Shown here piece after piece: positions 45,488 to 55,177 of a stretch of DNA of 64,000 bases. The stretch is from Paracoccus albus (GTDB lineage: Bacteria > Pseudomonadota > Alphaproteobacteria > Rhodobacterales > Rhodobacteraceae). The notes beneath the pieces are model-generated. The model worked only from the letters and a program-made list of their open reading frames with translations, was not told the origin of the DNA and did not search any database. Each line of letters starts with the position of its first letter. Positions within the stretch are counted from its first letter, which is position 1. The stretch covers positions 310,001-374,000 of the forward strand of contig NZ_CP115775.1 in assembly GCF_027913035.1 (NCBI RefSeq). Reading direction: 5' to 3'. The position numbers and the translations under genes were made by a program.

Positions 45488-46870
45488 ATGCGTTATATCT
45501 CGACACGGGGTCAGGCCCCGGCCTTGAACTTTGAACAGGCGATGCTGACCGGGTTGGCCCGTGACGGCGGATTGTATCTGCCAGAGACCATTCCGCAGAT
45601 GAACGATATCGCGGCACTTGAGGGCTTGCCTTATGGCGAGGCGGCCTTGCGTGTCATCAAGCCGTTTCTTGGCGAAAGCTTCTCGGATGCGGAACTGAGA
45701 CAGGCGCTTGAGAACGCGTATAAGGATTTCGGCCATATTGCCCGCGCACCCTTGCGCCAGCTCGCCCCCGGCCATCACCTGCTGGAACTGTTCCACGGCC
45801 CAACGCTCGCCTTCAAAGACTTTGCGATGCAGCTGATCGGCCAGCTGTTCCAGATCGCGCTGAAACGCTCTGGCCAGCGAATCACAATTGTCGGCGCGAC
45901 GTCGGGCGATACCGGATCTGCGGCGATTGAGGCGTTTCGCGGCTTGGATAATGTCGATGTCTTCATCCTGTTCCCGCATGGCCGCGTGTCAGAGGTCCAG
46001 CGTCGCCAGATGACTACGCCCGATGATGACAATGTACATTCGCTAGCGCTTGACGGACATTTCGACGACTGTCAGGCGCGGCTGAAAGATCTGTTCAACG
46101 ACCATGAGTTCCGCGATGAAGTCGGGCTGGCGGGCGTCAACAGCATCAACTGGGCGCGGGTGCTCGCGCAGGTTGTCTATTATTTCACCGCCGCTGTCAG
46201 CCTCGGTGCGCCATCGCGAGAGGTCGATTTCACCGTGCCGACGGGTAATTTCGGCGATATCCTTGCCGGTCTGGTCGCAAAGCGTATGGGCTTGCCTATC
46301 GGCAAGCTCGTGGTCGCGACGAATCAGAACGACATTCTGCACCGTGCACTGACAACGGGCGAGTACCGTGTCGGACAGGTCGAACCCTCGATCTCGCCAT
46401 CCATGGATATTCAGGTCAGCAGCAATTTCGAACGTGCCTTGTTCTGGGCCTATGACAAAGATGCAGCCGCAATCCGCCAGCTTATGGATGAGCTGAAGGC
46501 CGGTGGCTTCACCATCAGCCAAGGCGCATTGCAGGCGCTGCAAGAAGATTTCGTTTCCGGTCGCGCGTCCGAAGATGAAACGCTTGAGACGATCCGTACT
46601 GTGCGCGAAGAAACGGGCGAGATCCTTTGCCCGCATTCCGCCGTCGGTGTGAAGGTCGCCCGCGAACACCTGCGCAGCGGCGTCCCGATGATTACTCTTG
46701 CAACCGCACATCCTGCCAAGTTCCCCGATGCGGTCGAGCGGGCGGTGGGCATTCGACCAGCCCTTCCGCCCCATATGGAGGGACTTTTTGACAGGCCCGA
46801 ACGGTCCGGGCGGGTTGAAAACGACGTCGCGGCGCTTAAATCGCTGATCCTTGAACGGAGAACCGCTTGA
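45488..46870 (+). CDS. thrC: Threonine synthase
   Basis: The 460-aa PLP enzyme turns O-phosphohomoserine into threonine. The pyridoxal lysine is K110 in HGPTLAFKDFAMQL, and the phosphate-binding loop is GATSGDTGSA. Size and N-terminus (MRYISTRGQAP) fit the long proteobacterial form. GGGG lies upstream. Its stop overlaps the TTG start of the M16 peptidase by 4 bases. Confidence 0.96.
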   Translation: MRYISTRGQAPALNFEQAMLTGLARDGGLYLPETIPQMNDIAALEGLPYGEAALRVIKPFLGESFSDAELRQALENAYKDFGHIARAPLRQLAPGHHLLELFHGPTLAFKDFAMQLIGQLFQIALKRSGQRITIVGATSGDTGSAAIEAFRGLDNVDVFILFPHGRVSEVQRRQMTTPDDDNVHSLALDGHFDDCQARLKDLFNDHEFRDEVGLAGVNSINWARVLAQVVYYFTAAVSLGAPSREVDFTVPTGNFGDILAGLVAKRMGLPIGKLVVATNQNDILHRALTTGEYRVGQVEPSISPSMDIQVSSNFERALFWAYDKDAAAIRQLMDELKAGGFTISQGALQALQEDFVSGRASEDETLETIRTVREETGEILCPHSAVGVKVAREHLRSGVPMITLATAHPAKFPDAVERAVGIRPALPPHMEGLFDRPERSGRVENDVAALKSLILERRTA

Positions 46871-48129
46871 CCGACACCAATATCACCACTCTGCCGAACG
46901 GGCTGCGCATCGTAACCCGCAATATGCCCGGCCTTCACTCTGCCACCCTTGGTCTTTGGGTCGCGGCGGGCGGTCGCGATGAACGGGCAGAGCAGAACGG
47001 CATTGCCCACTTTCTGGAACATATGGCGTTCAAGGGAACCGCCAAGCGTTCCGCCCTGCAGATCGCCGAAGAGATCGAGGATGTGGGCGGCTATATCAAC
47101 GCATATACATCGCGCGATACGACGGCCTATTACGCACGCGTGCTGGAGGCCGATATAGGTCTGGCACTGGATGTGATTTCCGACATCGTGCTGAATCCGG
47201 CCTTCGATCAGCGCGAGATAGAGATTGAGCGCGGCGTGATCCTGCAGGAAATCGGCCAGTCGCTTGATACGCCGGACGATATCATCTTCGACTGGCTGCA
47301 AGAGGCGGCCTATCCCGATCAGGCCATCGGGCGGACGATCCTTGGCCCGGCAGAGCGCGTGTCCAATTTTGGCCGTACCGATCTGGCAGGCTTTGTCACC
47401 GAACATTACGGTCCCGGACAGATCATCCTTGCCGCAGCCGGTGCGGTTGATCACGACGCAATCGTGCGTCAGGCCGAAGCGATCTTTGGCCATCTGGCGG
47501 CGCGTTCGTCACCCGCGCGTGATATTGCGCGTTGGCAGGGTGCTGAAACGCGGCGCGTCAAGGATCTTGAACAGGCGCATTTCACACTTGCGTTCGAAGG
47601 GCCCGGCTACCTTTCGCCCGACTATCATGCGGCCCAGATATGGACGGTGGCAATGGGCGGTGGCATGTCCTCTCGGCTGTTCCAGAAGATCAGGGAAGAG
47701 CGCGGGCTGTGCTATACGATTTTCGCGCAATCGGGCTTTCACGACGATACCGGCATGATGACGATCTATGCCGGAACAGCCGCTGCCGATCTTGCTGAAC
47801 TGACGCAACTGACTGTCGACGAACTGAAACGCTCGGTCGATGAAATGAGCGATGCAGAGATTGCTCGGGCAAGGGCGCAGCTAAAAGCAGGCACGCTGAT
47901 GGGGCTCGAAAGCAGCTCTGGCCAGGCGGAACGCATCGCACGCTCCCTGGCGATCTGGGGCCGGGTGCCAGAGCCTGCCGAAACGGCAGAGCGGCTGGAT
48001 GCCGTGACGCGTGCAGACATTGCCCGCTATGCCGAATCGCTGATCGCGCGGCGTCCGGCGATGGCGCTTTATGGTCCGGTTGATCGTGCGCCCGCGCTTG
48101 ATACGCTGATAGAACGGCTTGCTGCATAA
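46867..48129 (+). CDS. M16 family zinc peptidase
   Basis: The 420-aa peptidase is related to the mitochondrial processing peptidase beta subunit. The inverted zinc motif is H48-F-L-E51-H52 (GIAHFLEHMAFKG), and the distal zinc-ligand glutamate is expected in the following helices (ERGVILQEIGQ). The start is TTG at 46867: it has GGAG six bases upstream, and the next ATG (46923) would remove the first beta strand. A second, inactive M16 half is present within the same chain, as usual for these 420-aa proteins. Confidence 0.92.
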   Translation: MTDTNITTLPNGLRIVTRNMPGLHSATLGLWVAAGGRDERAEQNGIAHFLEHMAFKGTAKRSALQIAEEIEDVGGYINAYTSRDTTAYYARVLEADIGLALDVISDIVLNPAFDQREIEIERGVILQEIGQSLDTPDDIIFDWLQEAAYPDQAIGRTILGPAERVSNFGRTDLAGFVTEHYGPGQIILAAAGAVDHDAIVRQAEAIFGHLAARSSPARDIARWQGAETRRVKDLEQAHFTLAFEGPGYLSPDYHAAQIWTVAMGGGMSSRLFQKIREERGLCYTIFAQSGFHDDTGMMTIYAGTAAADLAELTQLTVDELKRSVDEMSDAEIARARAQLKAGTLMGLESSSGQAERIARSLAIWGRVPEPAETAERLDAVTRADIARYAESLIARRPAMALYGPVDRAPALDTLIERLAA

Positions 48130-48713
48130 TGTTTGCCCGGCGTCGTCCGATACGGTTGGAAACCGAACGGATGACCCTGCGGCTGCCGCAGCATTCCGAC
48201 TTCAGCGGTTGGACAGCGCTGCGAGAGGTCAGCCGTGAATTCCTGACGCCGTGGGAGCCGGTCTGGTCTGCCGATCATCTGTCGCGCAAATCTTTCACGA
48301 ACCGCGTCTACTGGGCGCAGAGAGCCAGCCGCAATGGCTCTGCCATACCGCTGTTTCTGGAGCGCAACGTCGATGGCGCACTGCTTGGCGCAATCACCAT
48401 CGACAATATCCGGCGTGGTCCGGCGCAGATGGCGACTATCGGCTATTGGATCGGCGCGCCCCACGCCCGGCAGGGTTACATGACCGAGGCGATTGGTGCT
48501 GTTGTCAAACATGCCTTTACGGCGATGGAAATGTCCCGGATCGAGGCGGCATGTCTGCCCGACAATACTGCGTCGCGCGGCGTGCTGGAACGCTCGGGCT
48601 TCAAATATGAAGGCGTGGCGCAAAGCTATCTGCAAATCAATGGACGGTGGCGCACGCATGTTCTCTATGCAAACCTGCGCCACGACCGACGAGGCAGAAC
48701 GGATGCGGGATAA
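48129..48713 (+). CDS. GNAT-family N-acetyltransferase (RimJ/RimL-like)
   Basis: The 194-aa acetyltransferase begins RLETERMTLRLPQHSD, the entry strand of RimJ/RimL proteins. It has the acetyl-CoA loop of the type GYWIGAPHARQGYMTEA and the C-terminal DNTASRGVLERSGF. These enzymes acetylate ribosomal or other protein N-termini. The start overlaps the M16 stop (TAATG). It is the last gene of the thrC unit. Confidence 0.9.
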   Translation: MFARRRPIRLETERMTLRLPQHSDFSGWTALREVSREFLTPWEPVWSADHLSRKSFTNRVYWAQRASRNGSAIPLFLERNVDGALLGAITIDNIRRGPAQMATIGYWIGAPHARQGYMTEAIGAVVKHAFTAMEMSRIEAACLPDNTASRGVLERSGFKYEGVAQSYLQINGRWRTHVLYANLRHDRRGRTDAG

Positions 48714-48718
48714 GCGAA

Positions 48719-50131
48719 ATGACAAGCGAAACGAAACTCAACCCGGCTGATGAGGCACTGGCGGCTTCCCTGCCGCAAGGTGTTCTGCGCGAGATCGAGC
48801 CGCGCCATCTCGAGGAGCCGCGCGGTCGCTATCACGGTCAGGCCGGTCTGCTTGCTGCGCCACGCAATGTGGATGAGGTTTCGGCAGTCGTCAGCGCCTG
48901 TGCCGAGGCCCGCGTGGGCATCGTTCCGCTTGGCGGCGGGACGGGTCTTGTCGGTGGTCAGTTGATGCCAAAGGGGCCTGCACCGCTTTTGCTGTCGATG
49001 GAGCGGATGCACGCCATCCGCAATGTCTGGCCTGAAGAAAACGTCATGGTGTCAGAGGCTGGCGTAACGCTTCAGGCGGCCCGCGATGCGGCTGAAGACA
49101 AGGGCCGCCTTTTTCCACTGTCGCTGGCGTCGCAGGGAACAGCGCAGATCGGTGGCCTGTTAGCGACCAATGCAGGTGGGGTAAACGCGCTGCGTTATGG
49201 CACGGCGCGCGCGCTTTGTCTTGGGATCGAAGCGGTCCTGCCCGACGGCAGCATCATGCGCGATCTGAAGCGTTTGCGCAAAGACAACACCGGCTATGAC
49301 CTGCGCGATCTGCTGATCGGCGCCGAAGGCAGCCTGGGGATCATAACCGCAGCCAGCCTGCGCCTTGTTCCGCCCCCCGCAGCGAATGGCGTCGCGCTGA
49401 TGGTTGTTCCTGATCCGGCCGCCGCATTGTCCCTTCTTGCACTGGCGGGCAGGCAGTTGGGTGATTGCGTCACGGCATTTGAACTGATTTCGGGGCAGGG
49501 ACCGCGCTTCCAGATCGAAACGATGCCCGATTTGCGCCAGCCATTTGAGACACCGCCTGAATGGATGGTGCTGATAGAGATCGGGTTGCCAGGTGGGCTG
49601 GAAACCGATGCCGCACTGGAAACCCTTTTTGAAGCGGCAGTTGAAGACGGCTTGGCGGAAGATGGCCTGATCGCGCAATCTGGTCAGCAGGCCGCAGATT
49701 TCTGGCGGCTCCGCGAAGAGATTCCTGAAGCCAACCGGCTGATTGGCGCGATCTCCAGCCACGATATTTCCCTGCCACTGTCCGAGGTGCCGCGTTTTAT
49801 CGAGGATGGGCGTGCGATGCTGGCACAGATAGGCGATATGCGCATCAACTGCTTCGGCCATCTTGGCGACGGAAATCTGCACTATAACGTCTTTCCTGCA
49901 GCAGGGCGCAAACGCGGGGAATATGACGAACAGCGCCAGCAGATACAGGAAGCGGTGCATGAGATGGTGGTCGGGCGCGGGGGCTCTTTCTCGGCCGAAC
50001 ATGGCATCGGCAGGTTGAAGGTCAGCGATCTTGAGCGTTGGGGTGATCCGGCCCGATTGGCGGCCATGCGCGCGATAAAACAAGCGCTTGATCCGCTTGG
50101 CATCATGAACCCCGGCGCGGTTCTGGCCTGA
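48719..50131 (+). CDS. FAD-linked D-2-hydroxyacid dehydrogenase-like oxidoreductase
   Basis: The 470-aa protein has an FAD_binding_4 domain (about 45-190; VPLGGGTGLVGGQ, LASQGTAQIGGLLATNAGG) and an FAD-oxidase_C domain with the substrate/metal histidines in CFGHLGDGNLHYN and the C-terminal AEHGIGRLK. This layout is shared by D-2-hydroxyglutarate dehydrogenase, D-lactate dehydrogenase and GlcD. The closest fit by length is the D-2-hydroxyglutarate or D-lactate type; the substrate is not certain. The ATG at 48719 follows GGGATAAG, just after the GNAT stop. Confidence 0.85.
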   Translation: MTSETKLNPADEALAASLPQGVLREIEPRHLEEPRGRYHGQAGLLAAPRNVDEVSAVVSACAEARVGIVPLGGGTGLVGGQLMPKGPAPLLLSMERMHAIRNVWPEENVMVSEAGVTLQAARDAAEDKGRLFPLSLASQGTAQIGGLLATNAGGVNALRYGTARALCLGIEAVLPDGSIMRDLKRLRKDNTGYDLRDLLIGAEGSLGIITAASLRLVPPPAANGVALMVVPDPAAALSLLALAGRQLGDCVTAFELISGQGPRFQIETMPDLRQPFETPPEWMVLIEIGLPGGLETDAALETLFEAAVEDGLAEDGLIAQSGQQAADFWRLREEIPEANRLIGAISSHDISLPLSEVPRFIEDGRAMLAQIGDMRINCFGHLGDGNLHYNVFPAAGRKRGEYDEQRQQIQEAVHEMVVGRGGSFSAEHGIGRLKVSDLERWGDPARLAAMRAIKQALDPLGIMNPGAVLA

Positions 50132-50172
50132 TGGGGCTTGCCCACAAACAATCCCGGCCCTAGCGTCCTGAT

Positions 50173-51114
50173 ATGCTTCGCTATACTGCCCGTCGACTGA
50201 TCTCGCTGCTTCTTAGCCTCGCCGTAGCGTCGGTCGTGATTTTTCTGCTGGTCGAGATGGTGCCGGGCGATCCGGCGACGTTCATGCTGGGTACCGGGGC
50301 GCAACCCGATACGCTGGCAGCGCTGCGTGAGCAGCTGGGGCTGAACCAGCCCTTGCCGGTGCGATACGTCAATTGGCTGGGCGCTGTCGTCACGGGCGAT
50401 CTGGGCAACAGTTTTACCTATAAGACCCCCGTCGCGGGCATGATCCTTGACCGGATGCAGGTCTCGCTTCCGCTGGCGGTGCTTGCCCTTGTTATGGCAA
50501 TCGTTATCGCGTTTCCGATCGGCCTTTTTGCAGCCGCAAGACGGGGCAGCGCGTCAGACACCGCGGTTATGGGGTTCGCGCAGGTTGGTATCGCCCTGCC
50601 GAATTTCTGGTTTGCGATGTTGCTGGTGCTTTTGTTCGCCGTGCGCCTGCAATGGCTGCCGGCGGGCGGTTTCAGCGGGTGGGGTGATCCGGTGGCAGCG
50701 CTGCGTTCGTTGTTGCTGCCCGCCATAGCACTGGCGCTGCCGCAGGCTGCGATTTTGGCGCGTGTGCTGCGTTCCTCTTTGATTGAGACGCTGGATCAGG
50801 ATTATGTGCGCACGGCCCGGGCCAAGGGATTGTCGCGCAGCCAGACGCTGAACAGACACGCGCTCAGGAACGCGCTAATACCGGTTCTGACCATTCTGGG
50901 AATGCAGTTCTCGTTCCTTCTGGCTGGCGCGATCATTATCGAGAACGTGTTCTATCTGCCTGGCCTCGGGCGACTGATCTTTCAGGCCATCACCCAGCGG
51001 GACCTTATCGTCGTTCAATCGGCGGTTCTGGTACTGGTCGGGGCTGTGATCCTTGTGACATTCATCGTCGATCTCGCCTACGCGGCGGTGGATCCGAGGC
51101 TGCGTGTCAGATGA
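50173..51114 (+). CDS. Peptide-type ABC transporter, permease (DppB-like)
   Basis: The 313-aa inner-membrane permease starts MLRYTARRLISLLLSLAVAS, the standard DppB/OppB N-terminus, and has six membrane helices. The EAA loop is RTARAKGLSRSQTLNRHALRNALIPVLT. It is coupled to the next permease by an ATGA overlap. The substrate may be a dipeptide, an oligopeptide or glutathione; this family also includes nickel and sugar importers. Confidence 0.9.
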   Translation: MLRYTARRLISLLLSLAVASVVIFLLVEMVPGDPATFMLGTGAQPDTLAALREQLGLNQPLPVRYVNWLGAVVTGDLGNSFTYKTPVAGMILDRMQVSLPLAVLALVMAIVIAFPIGLFAAARRGSASDTAVMGFAQVGIALPNFWFAMLLVLLFAVRLQWLPAGGFSGWGDPVAALRSLLLPAIALALPQAAILARVLRSSLIETLDQDYVRTARAKGLSRSQTLNRHALRNALIPVLTILGMQFSFLLAGAIIIENVFYLPGLGRLIFQAITQRDLIVVQSAVLVLVGAVILVTFIVDLAYAAVDPRLRVR

Positions 51115-51926
51115 GGTGGACGCTGATCATAGGTGCGGTGCTGGCAGGCATCGCGGTTTTGGCAGCCGCGCTGTCGTTTGTCTGGGCACCGTTTGACGTC
51201 ACCCAGATGGATGTCGCCAACAAGCTGCAACCACCCACATCGTCGCATTGGCTGGGAACGGACCATTTTGGCCGCGACATCCTGTCGATGGTCATGGTGG
51301 GTGCGCGAACCTCTATCGCGGTGGCGTTGATAGCAGTGGGCATCGGAATAGGACTTGGCGTACCGCTTGGGCTGATTGCGGCAGCGCATCGCGGCAGTTG
51401 GCTGGACGAGATCATTATGCGGGGCAACGACCTTGTTTTTGCCTTCCCATCTCTGGTCATCGCTATCCTGATTACGGCGGCTTACGGGCCGGGCGCCATC
51501 AACGCAATCATCGCAATCGGCATATTCAACATTCCTGTTTTCGCGCGGGTGACGCGCGGCGGGGCAATGCCGATCTGGACGCTGGATTATATCCGCGCCG
51601 CGCAGGTTTCGGGGAAGGGGCGTGCGCGCATCAGTGTTGAGCATGTGCTGCCCAACATCGCCAATCTGCTGATCGTGCAGGGAACGATCCAGTTCAGTCT
51701 TGGCATATTGGCAGAGGCCGGTCTGGCCTATGTCGGTCTGGGGGCGCAGCCGCCGATACCAAGCTGGGGCAGGATGCTGGCCGATGCACAGACATTCGTG
51801 ACGCTGGCGCCGCATGTCGCAATTATTCCCGGCATGTGTATTTTCCTGACTGTTCTGGGCCTCAATCTTCTTGGTGACGGGCTTAGAGACGTGCTCGACC
51901 CGCGGTTGAAGGTGATGCGCACATGA
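51111..51926 (+). CDS. Peptide-type ABC transporter, permease (DppC-like)
   Basis: The 271-aa permease has about six membrane helices, the DppC N-terminal stretch SSHWLGTDHFGRDILSMVMVGARTSI and the EAA loop RAAQVSGKGRARISVEHVLPN. It forms the channel with the upstream permease. It overlaps both neighbours by 4 bases (ATGA). Confidence 0.9.
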   Translation: MRWTLIIGAVLAGIAVLAAALSFVWAPFDVTQMDVANKLQPPTSSHWLGTDHFGRDILSMVMVGARTSIAVALIAVGIGIGLGVPLGLIAAAHRGSWLDEIIMRGNDLVFAFPSLVIAILITAAYGPGAINAIIAIGIFNIPVFARVTRGGAMPIWTLDYIRAAQVSGKGRARISVEHVLPNIANLLIVQGTIQFSLGILAEAGLAYVGLGAQPPIPSWGRMLADAQTFVTLAPHVAIIPGMCIFLTVLGLNLLGDGLRDVLDPRLKVMRT

Positions 51927-53518
51927 TCGAGACACGCGACCTGTCCGTCACCATTCACGGCAAGCCGATCCTCAGGGATGTGGATCTGAGGCTAGAACAA
52001 GGCAGAATTACCGGACTCGTCGGGGAATCCGGGTCGGGCAAGTCGATGACTGCCCTTGCGATCATGGGTCTCTTGCCGAACGGTTCCAACACAGGCGGGC
52101 AGGTTCTGCTGGACGGGCAGAACCTTTTGACAACGCCGGAAAAGCAGCTTTGCCGCATTCGGGGCAACAGGATCGGCATGATTTTTCAGGAACCGATGAC
52201 CGCGCTCAATCCGCTGATGAATATCGGTGATCAGGTTGCCGAAGTGCTGCGTATTCAGCATGGCGTGTCACGCGATGACGCGCTGTCCCGCGCACGCGAA
52301 AAGCTGGATCGTGTCGGCCTGCCCGGACCGCGTTTCCCGCTGAGCCTTTTCCCGCATGAGCTTTCCGGCGGTCAGCGTCAGCGGGTGGCCATTGCGCTCG
52401 CTATTGCAGAAGCACCAGACTTGCTGATCGCGGATGAGCCGACGACTGCGCTTGATGTTACGACACAGGCGCAGATCCTCGACCTGCTGCGCGATCTGGT
52501 GACGACAGAGGATATGTCGCTGTTGCTGATCACCCATGATCTGGCGGTCGTTGCTGGCATAGCCGACCATGTCGCGGTCATGAAAGATGGCGTCGTCGTC
52601 GAAGAAGGCCCGACCGAGGCATTGTTCCGCGCGCAGGCGCATCCTTATACGCAGGCGCTGTTTGCCGCATCGCGACATGCGCCTGAACGCGTGCCGGTCA
52701 TGGCAGACGATGCACCGATCCTTTCAGTGCGCGATGCGGTGCGCGAATATGTCCTTCCGCGCCCGTCAGCGTTCGCGCCACACCCGGTGTTGCGTGCGGT
52801 GGATGGCGTCAGTTTTGACATTCACGATGGGGAATCGGTGGGGCTGGTGGGTGAATCCGGCTGCGGCAAGTCGACCCTGACGCGCACGATACTTGGCCTC
52901 GACCCGCTGCAAAGTGGTGAAATCAGACTGGAAGGTCAGTCGGTCGCAGCGGGTTCCGACATGTCTGCTACGCTGCGCGCCAAGGTTCAGGTGGTCTTTC
53001 AGGACCCGTTTGGAAGCTTCGATCCGCGGTGGCGCGTCGACCGGCTGATTGCAGAGCCCTTCTTTCTGACCGGCCATCCGCCCGATTGGCGCGACCGTGT
53101 GGGGCAGGCGCTTGAAGATGTCGGGATAGAGCGCAGCGCGTCGCGGCGATACATCCATGAATTCTCCGGGGGGCAGCGCCAGAGGCTGGCAATCGCCCGA
53201 GCGCTGATCATCCGGCCGCGTCTTATCGTCCTTGATGAGGCGGTCAGCGCACTTGATGTGCGCGTGCGGGCGCAGGTGCTGGATCTTCTGGCCGATCTGC
53301 GGCGCAGGCATGGCATGGCCTATCTGTTCATCAGTCATGATCTGGGTGTGGTTCGTGGGGTGACCGACCGCGTGCTGGTGATGGACAAAGGCAAGATCGT
53401 AGAAAAAGGCGAAACCGCCACAGTTATGGACAACCCGCAGCATCCGACAACGCATAAGCTGATGGCAGCGATGCCGCGTATCCCTGAGGAGTGGTCGCAA
53501 CCGCAGTCTGTTGCGTGA
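51923..53518 (+). CDS. Peptide-type ABC transporter, fused double ATPase (DppD-DppF)
   Basis: The 531-aa protein joins the two ATPases that are separate in E. coli Dpp. The first domain has Walker A GESGSGKS at 34-41, signature LSGGQ at 147-151 and Walker B ADEPTTALD. The second has Walker A GESGCGKS at 310-317, signature FSGGQRQ and Walker B LDEAVSALD. Each domain is followed by an oligo_HPY-type tail (HPYTQALF and HPTTHKLM). The second Walker B has DEAV instead of DEPT, a normal variant. No gene for a periplasmic binding protein is adjacent. Confidence 0.9.
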   Translation: MIETRDLSVTIHGKPILRDVDLRLEQGRITGLVGESGSGKSMTALAIMGLLPNGSNTGGQVLLDGQNLLTTPEKQLCRIRGNRIGMIFQEPMTALNPLMNIGDQVAEVLRIQHGVSRDDALSRAREKLDRVGLPGPRFPLSLFPHELSGGQRQRVAIALAIAEAPDLLIADEPTTALDVTTQAQILDLLRDLVTTEDMSLLLITHDLAVVAGIADHVAVMKDGVVVEEGPTEALFRAQAHPYTQALFAASRHAPERVPVMADDAPILSVRDAVREYVLPRPSAFAPHPVLRAVDGVSFDIHDGESVGLVGESGCGKSTLTRTILGLDPLQSGEIRLEGQSVAAGSDMSATLRAKVQVVFQDPFGSFDPRWRVDRLIAEPFFLTGHPPDWRDRVGQALEDVGIERSASRRYIHEFSGGQRQRLAIARALIIRPRLIVLDEAVSALDVRVRAQVLDLLADLRRRHGMAYLFISHDLGVVRGVTDRVLVMDKGKIVEKGETATVMDNPQHPTTHKLMAAMPRIPEEWSQPQSVA

Positions 53519-53623
53519 ATTTGGTCATTTCCGATAGTCCTTTGTGGCGGGCCATCAAACTTTGAACAGCGCGGGGTTCGCGCGAAGCTTTCCTTCACCG
53601 CCGGCCCGCGCTAGGCATCTGCC

Positions 53624-55153
53624 ATGAGCTTGCCCGCATTTTCCCCCGATCAGGCCGAGGCCTGGGATACCCTGTCAGAAGCACTGGAAAGTGCGGGCGT
53701 TGATCTGACCGCCGAACAGGTCATCCCGCCGCAGCCGGGCAAGGGCAGGGTGATGGCGGTCATCGGAAAGGCAGGTTCCGGCAAGACCATGATCCTTGCC
53801 GCCCTGACGGCCGCGCTGCGCGAGGCTGGCGTTGACGTTATCAGCGGTGACTACGAAGGCAAAAAACGCAAGGATCGCAGAACGGTTGCGGTGCTGGCGC
53901 CGACCAATAAGGCGGCTTTCGTGCTGAGAATGCGCGGTGTTCCAGCAACCACCATTCATCGCATTCTCTACACACCTGTTTATGATCCGGAATACGAAAA
54001 GATTGCCGACTGGCTGACCGGCTCTGGCGACCGGCCAGCTATCGAAGGTCTGGGTGACGCCGCGCTTGACCGTGCCAAGCAGTTCTACGATCTCCACGCT
54101 TCGATCCCCGGCGCGCTTGCTGCGGCTGGGCTGAGGGGGTCTGACTTCATCAAGGGCTGGAAACGGCGAGAGGATGGTCTGGACATCGGGCTGATAGACG
54201 AATCCTCGATGCTGGATGAGCGGCAGTTCGAAGACCTGCGCGAGATTTTTCCGGTGCTGATCCTGTTTGGCGATCCGGCACAGTTGGCGCCCGTCGGCCA
54301 ATCCGGCGAAATGGTATTCGATAGGCTGGCCGCGCCGCAAAAGCTGACGCTCAGCCGCATACACCGTCAGGCGGGTGACAGTCCGATCCTTGATCTCGCC
54401 CATGCGCTGTCGGACGAACATCTGGATTTTGCCGGTTTCGAAAACATGGTTCGCGATGCCGCTGCCTCTGACAATCGGGTGGTCTGGGCAGAGCGCGTGG
54501 AATCCGACCTGATGGCACGCAGCCCTGTTCTGGTCTGGCGCAATGCCACGCGCATCCGGCTGATCACGGCCTTTCGTGCCGCGCATGGTGCACCGGGCGA
54601 CCAGTTGCTGGCAGGAGAGCCGCTGATCTGCGACGGCCTTGAACTGCCCCTGAAGCACCGCAACAAGCGTATTGATCTGGAGGCGCGTGGGCTGATCAAG
54701 GGCGCACAGGTTATCTATCTTGGGGCTGGCAAGAAGCCCGGCTTTTCGCGGTTGCACGTGATCGGGGCTGAGGATCCGCGCCTTTCGGCAGCCTCAATCG
54801 TGAAGATCGAAACGCCGGATGAGGCAGAGCCGTTTATTCCGTTTGCCGCAAGAATGGGGGCAAGCTTTCTGCATGGTGCGGCTGTCACCATCCACAAGGC
54901 GCAAGGCTCGCAATGGCCCGATGTGCAGGTCTTCGCGCCAGATATTTCCGCCGCCGCGTGGTCTGGCCGGAACGAGGCGGGGATCCCCCTGTGGAAGCGA
55001 TTGACCTATGTGGCAATCACCCGCGCCCAGGAGCGGCTGCATTGGGTGACACGGGCAAGGCTGGCGCGGCCTTCTGGTCCGCTGAGCATCAATGACCTTC
55101 CGGTTGCCGCGACCTCGCTGGAACTGGTCGCGCCGGAAACGGCAGCAAGTTGA
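53624..55153 (+). CDS. RecD-like ATP-dependent DNA helicase
   Basis: The 509-aa SF1 helicase has Walker A GKAGSGKT at 48-55, motif Ia APTNKAA, Walker B-type LIDESSMLD, motif III LFGDPAQLAPVG and the C-terminal UvrD_C_2 motif ATIHKAQGSQ-like VTIHKAQGS, then YVAITRAQERL. It lacks the long RecD N-terminal domain and any nuclease. Related proteins are annotated as RecD2-type or AAA helicases; the biological role is unknown. It is a single gene that converges with the ecsC gene 24 bases away. Confidence 0.88.
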   Translation: MSLPAFSPDQAEAWDTLSEALESAGVDLTAEQVIPPQPGKGRVMAVIGKAGSGKTMILAALTAALREAGVDVISGDYEGKKRKDRRTVAVLAPTNKAAFVLRMRGVPATTIHRILYTPVYDPEYEKIADWLTGSGDRPAIEGLGDAALDRAKQFYDLHASIPGALAAAGLRGSDFIKGWKRREDGLDIGLIDESSMLDERQFEDLREIFPVLILFGDPAQLAPVGQSGEMVFDRLAAPQKLTLSRIHRQAGDSPILDLAHALSDEHLDFAGFENMVRDAAASDNRVVWAERVESDLMARSPVLVWRNATRIRLITAFRAAHGAPGDQLLAGEPLICDGLELPLKHRNKRIDLEARGLIKGAQVIYLGAGKKPGFSRLHVIGAEDPRLSAASIVKIETPDEAEPFIPFAARMGASFLHGAAVTIHKAQGSQWPDVQVFAPDISAAAWSGRNEAGIPLWKRLTYVAITRAQERLHWVTRARLARPSGPLSINDLPVAATSLELVAPETAAS

Positions 55154-55177
55154 CGCTTTCGGGTTGGCCGTTTGCGC

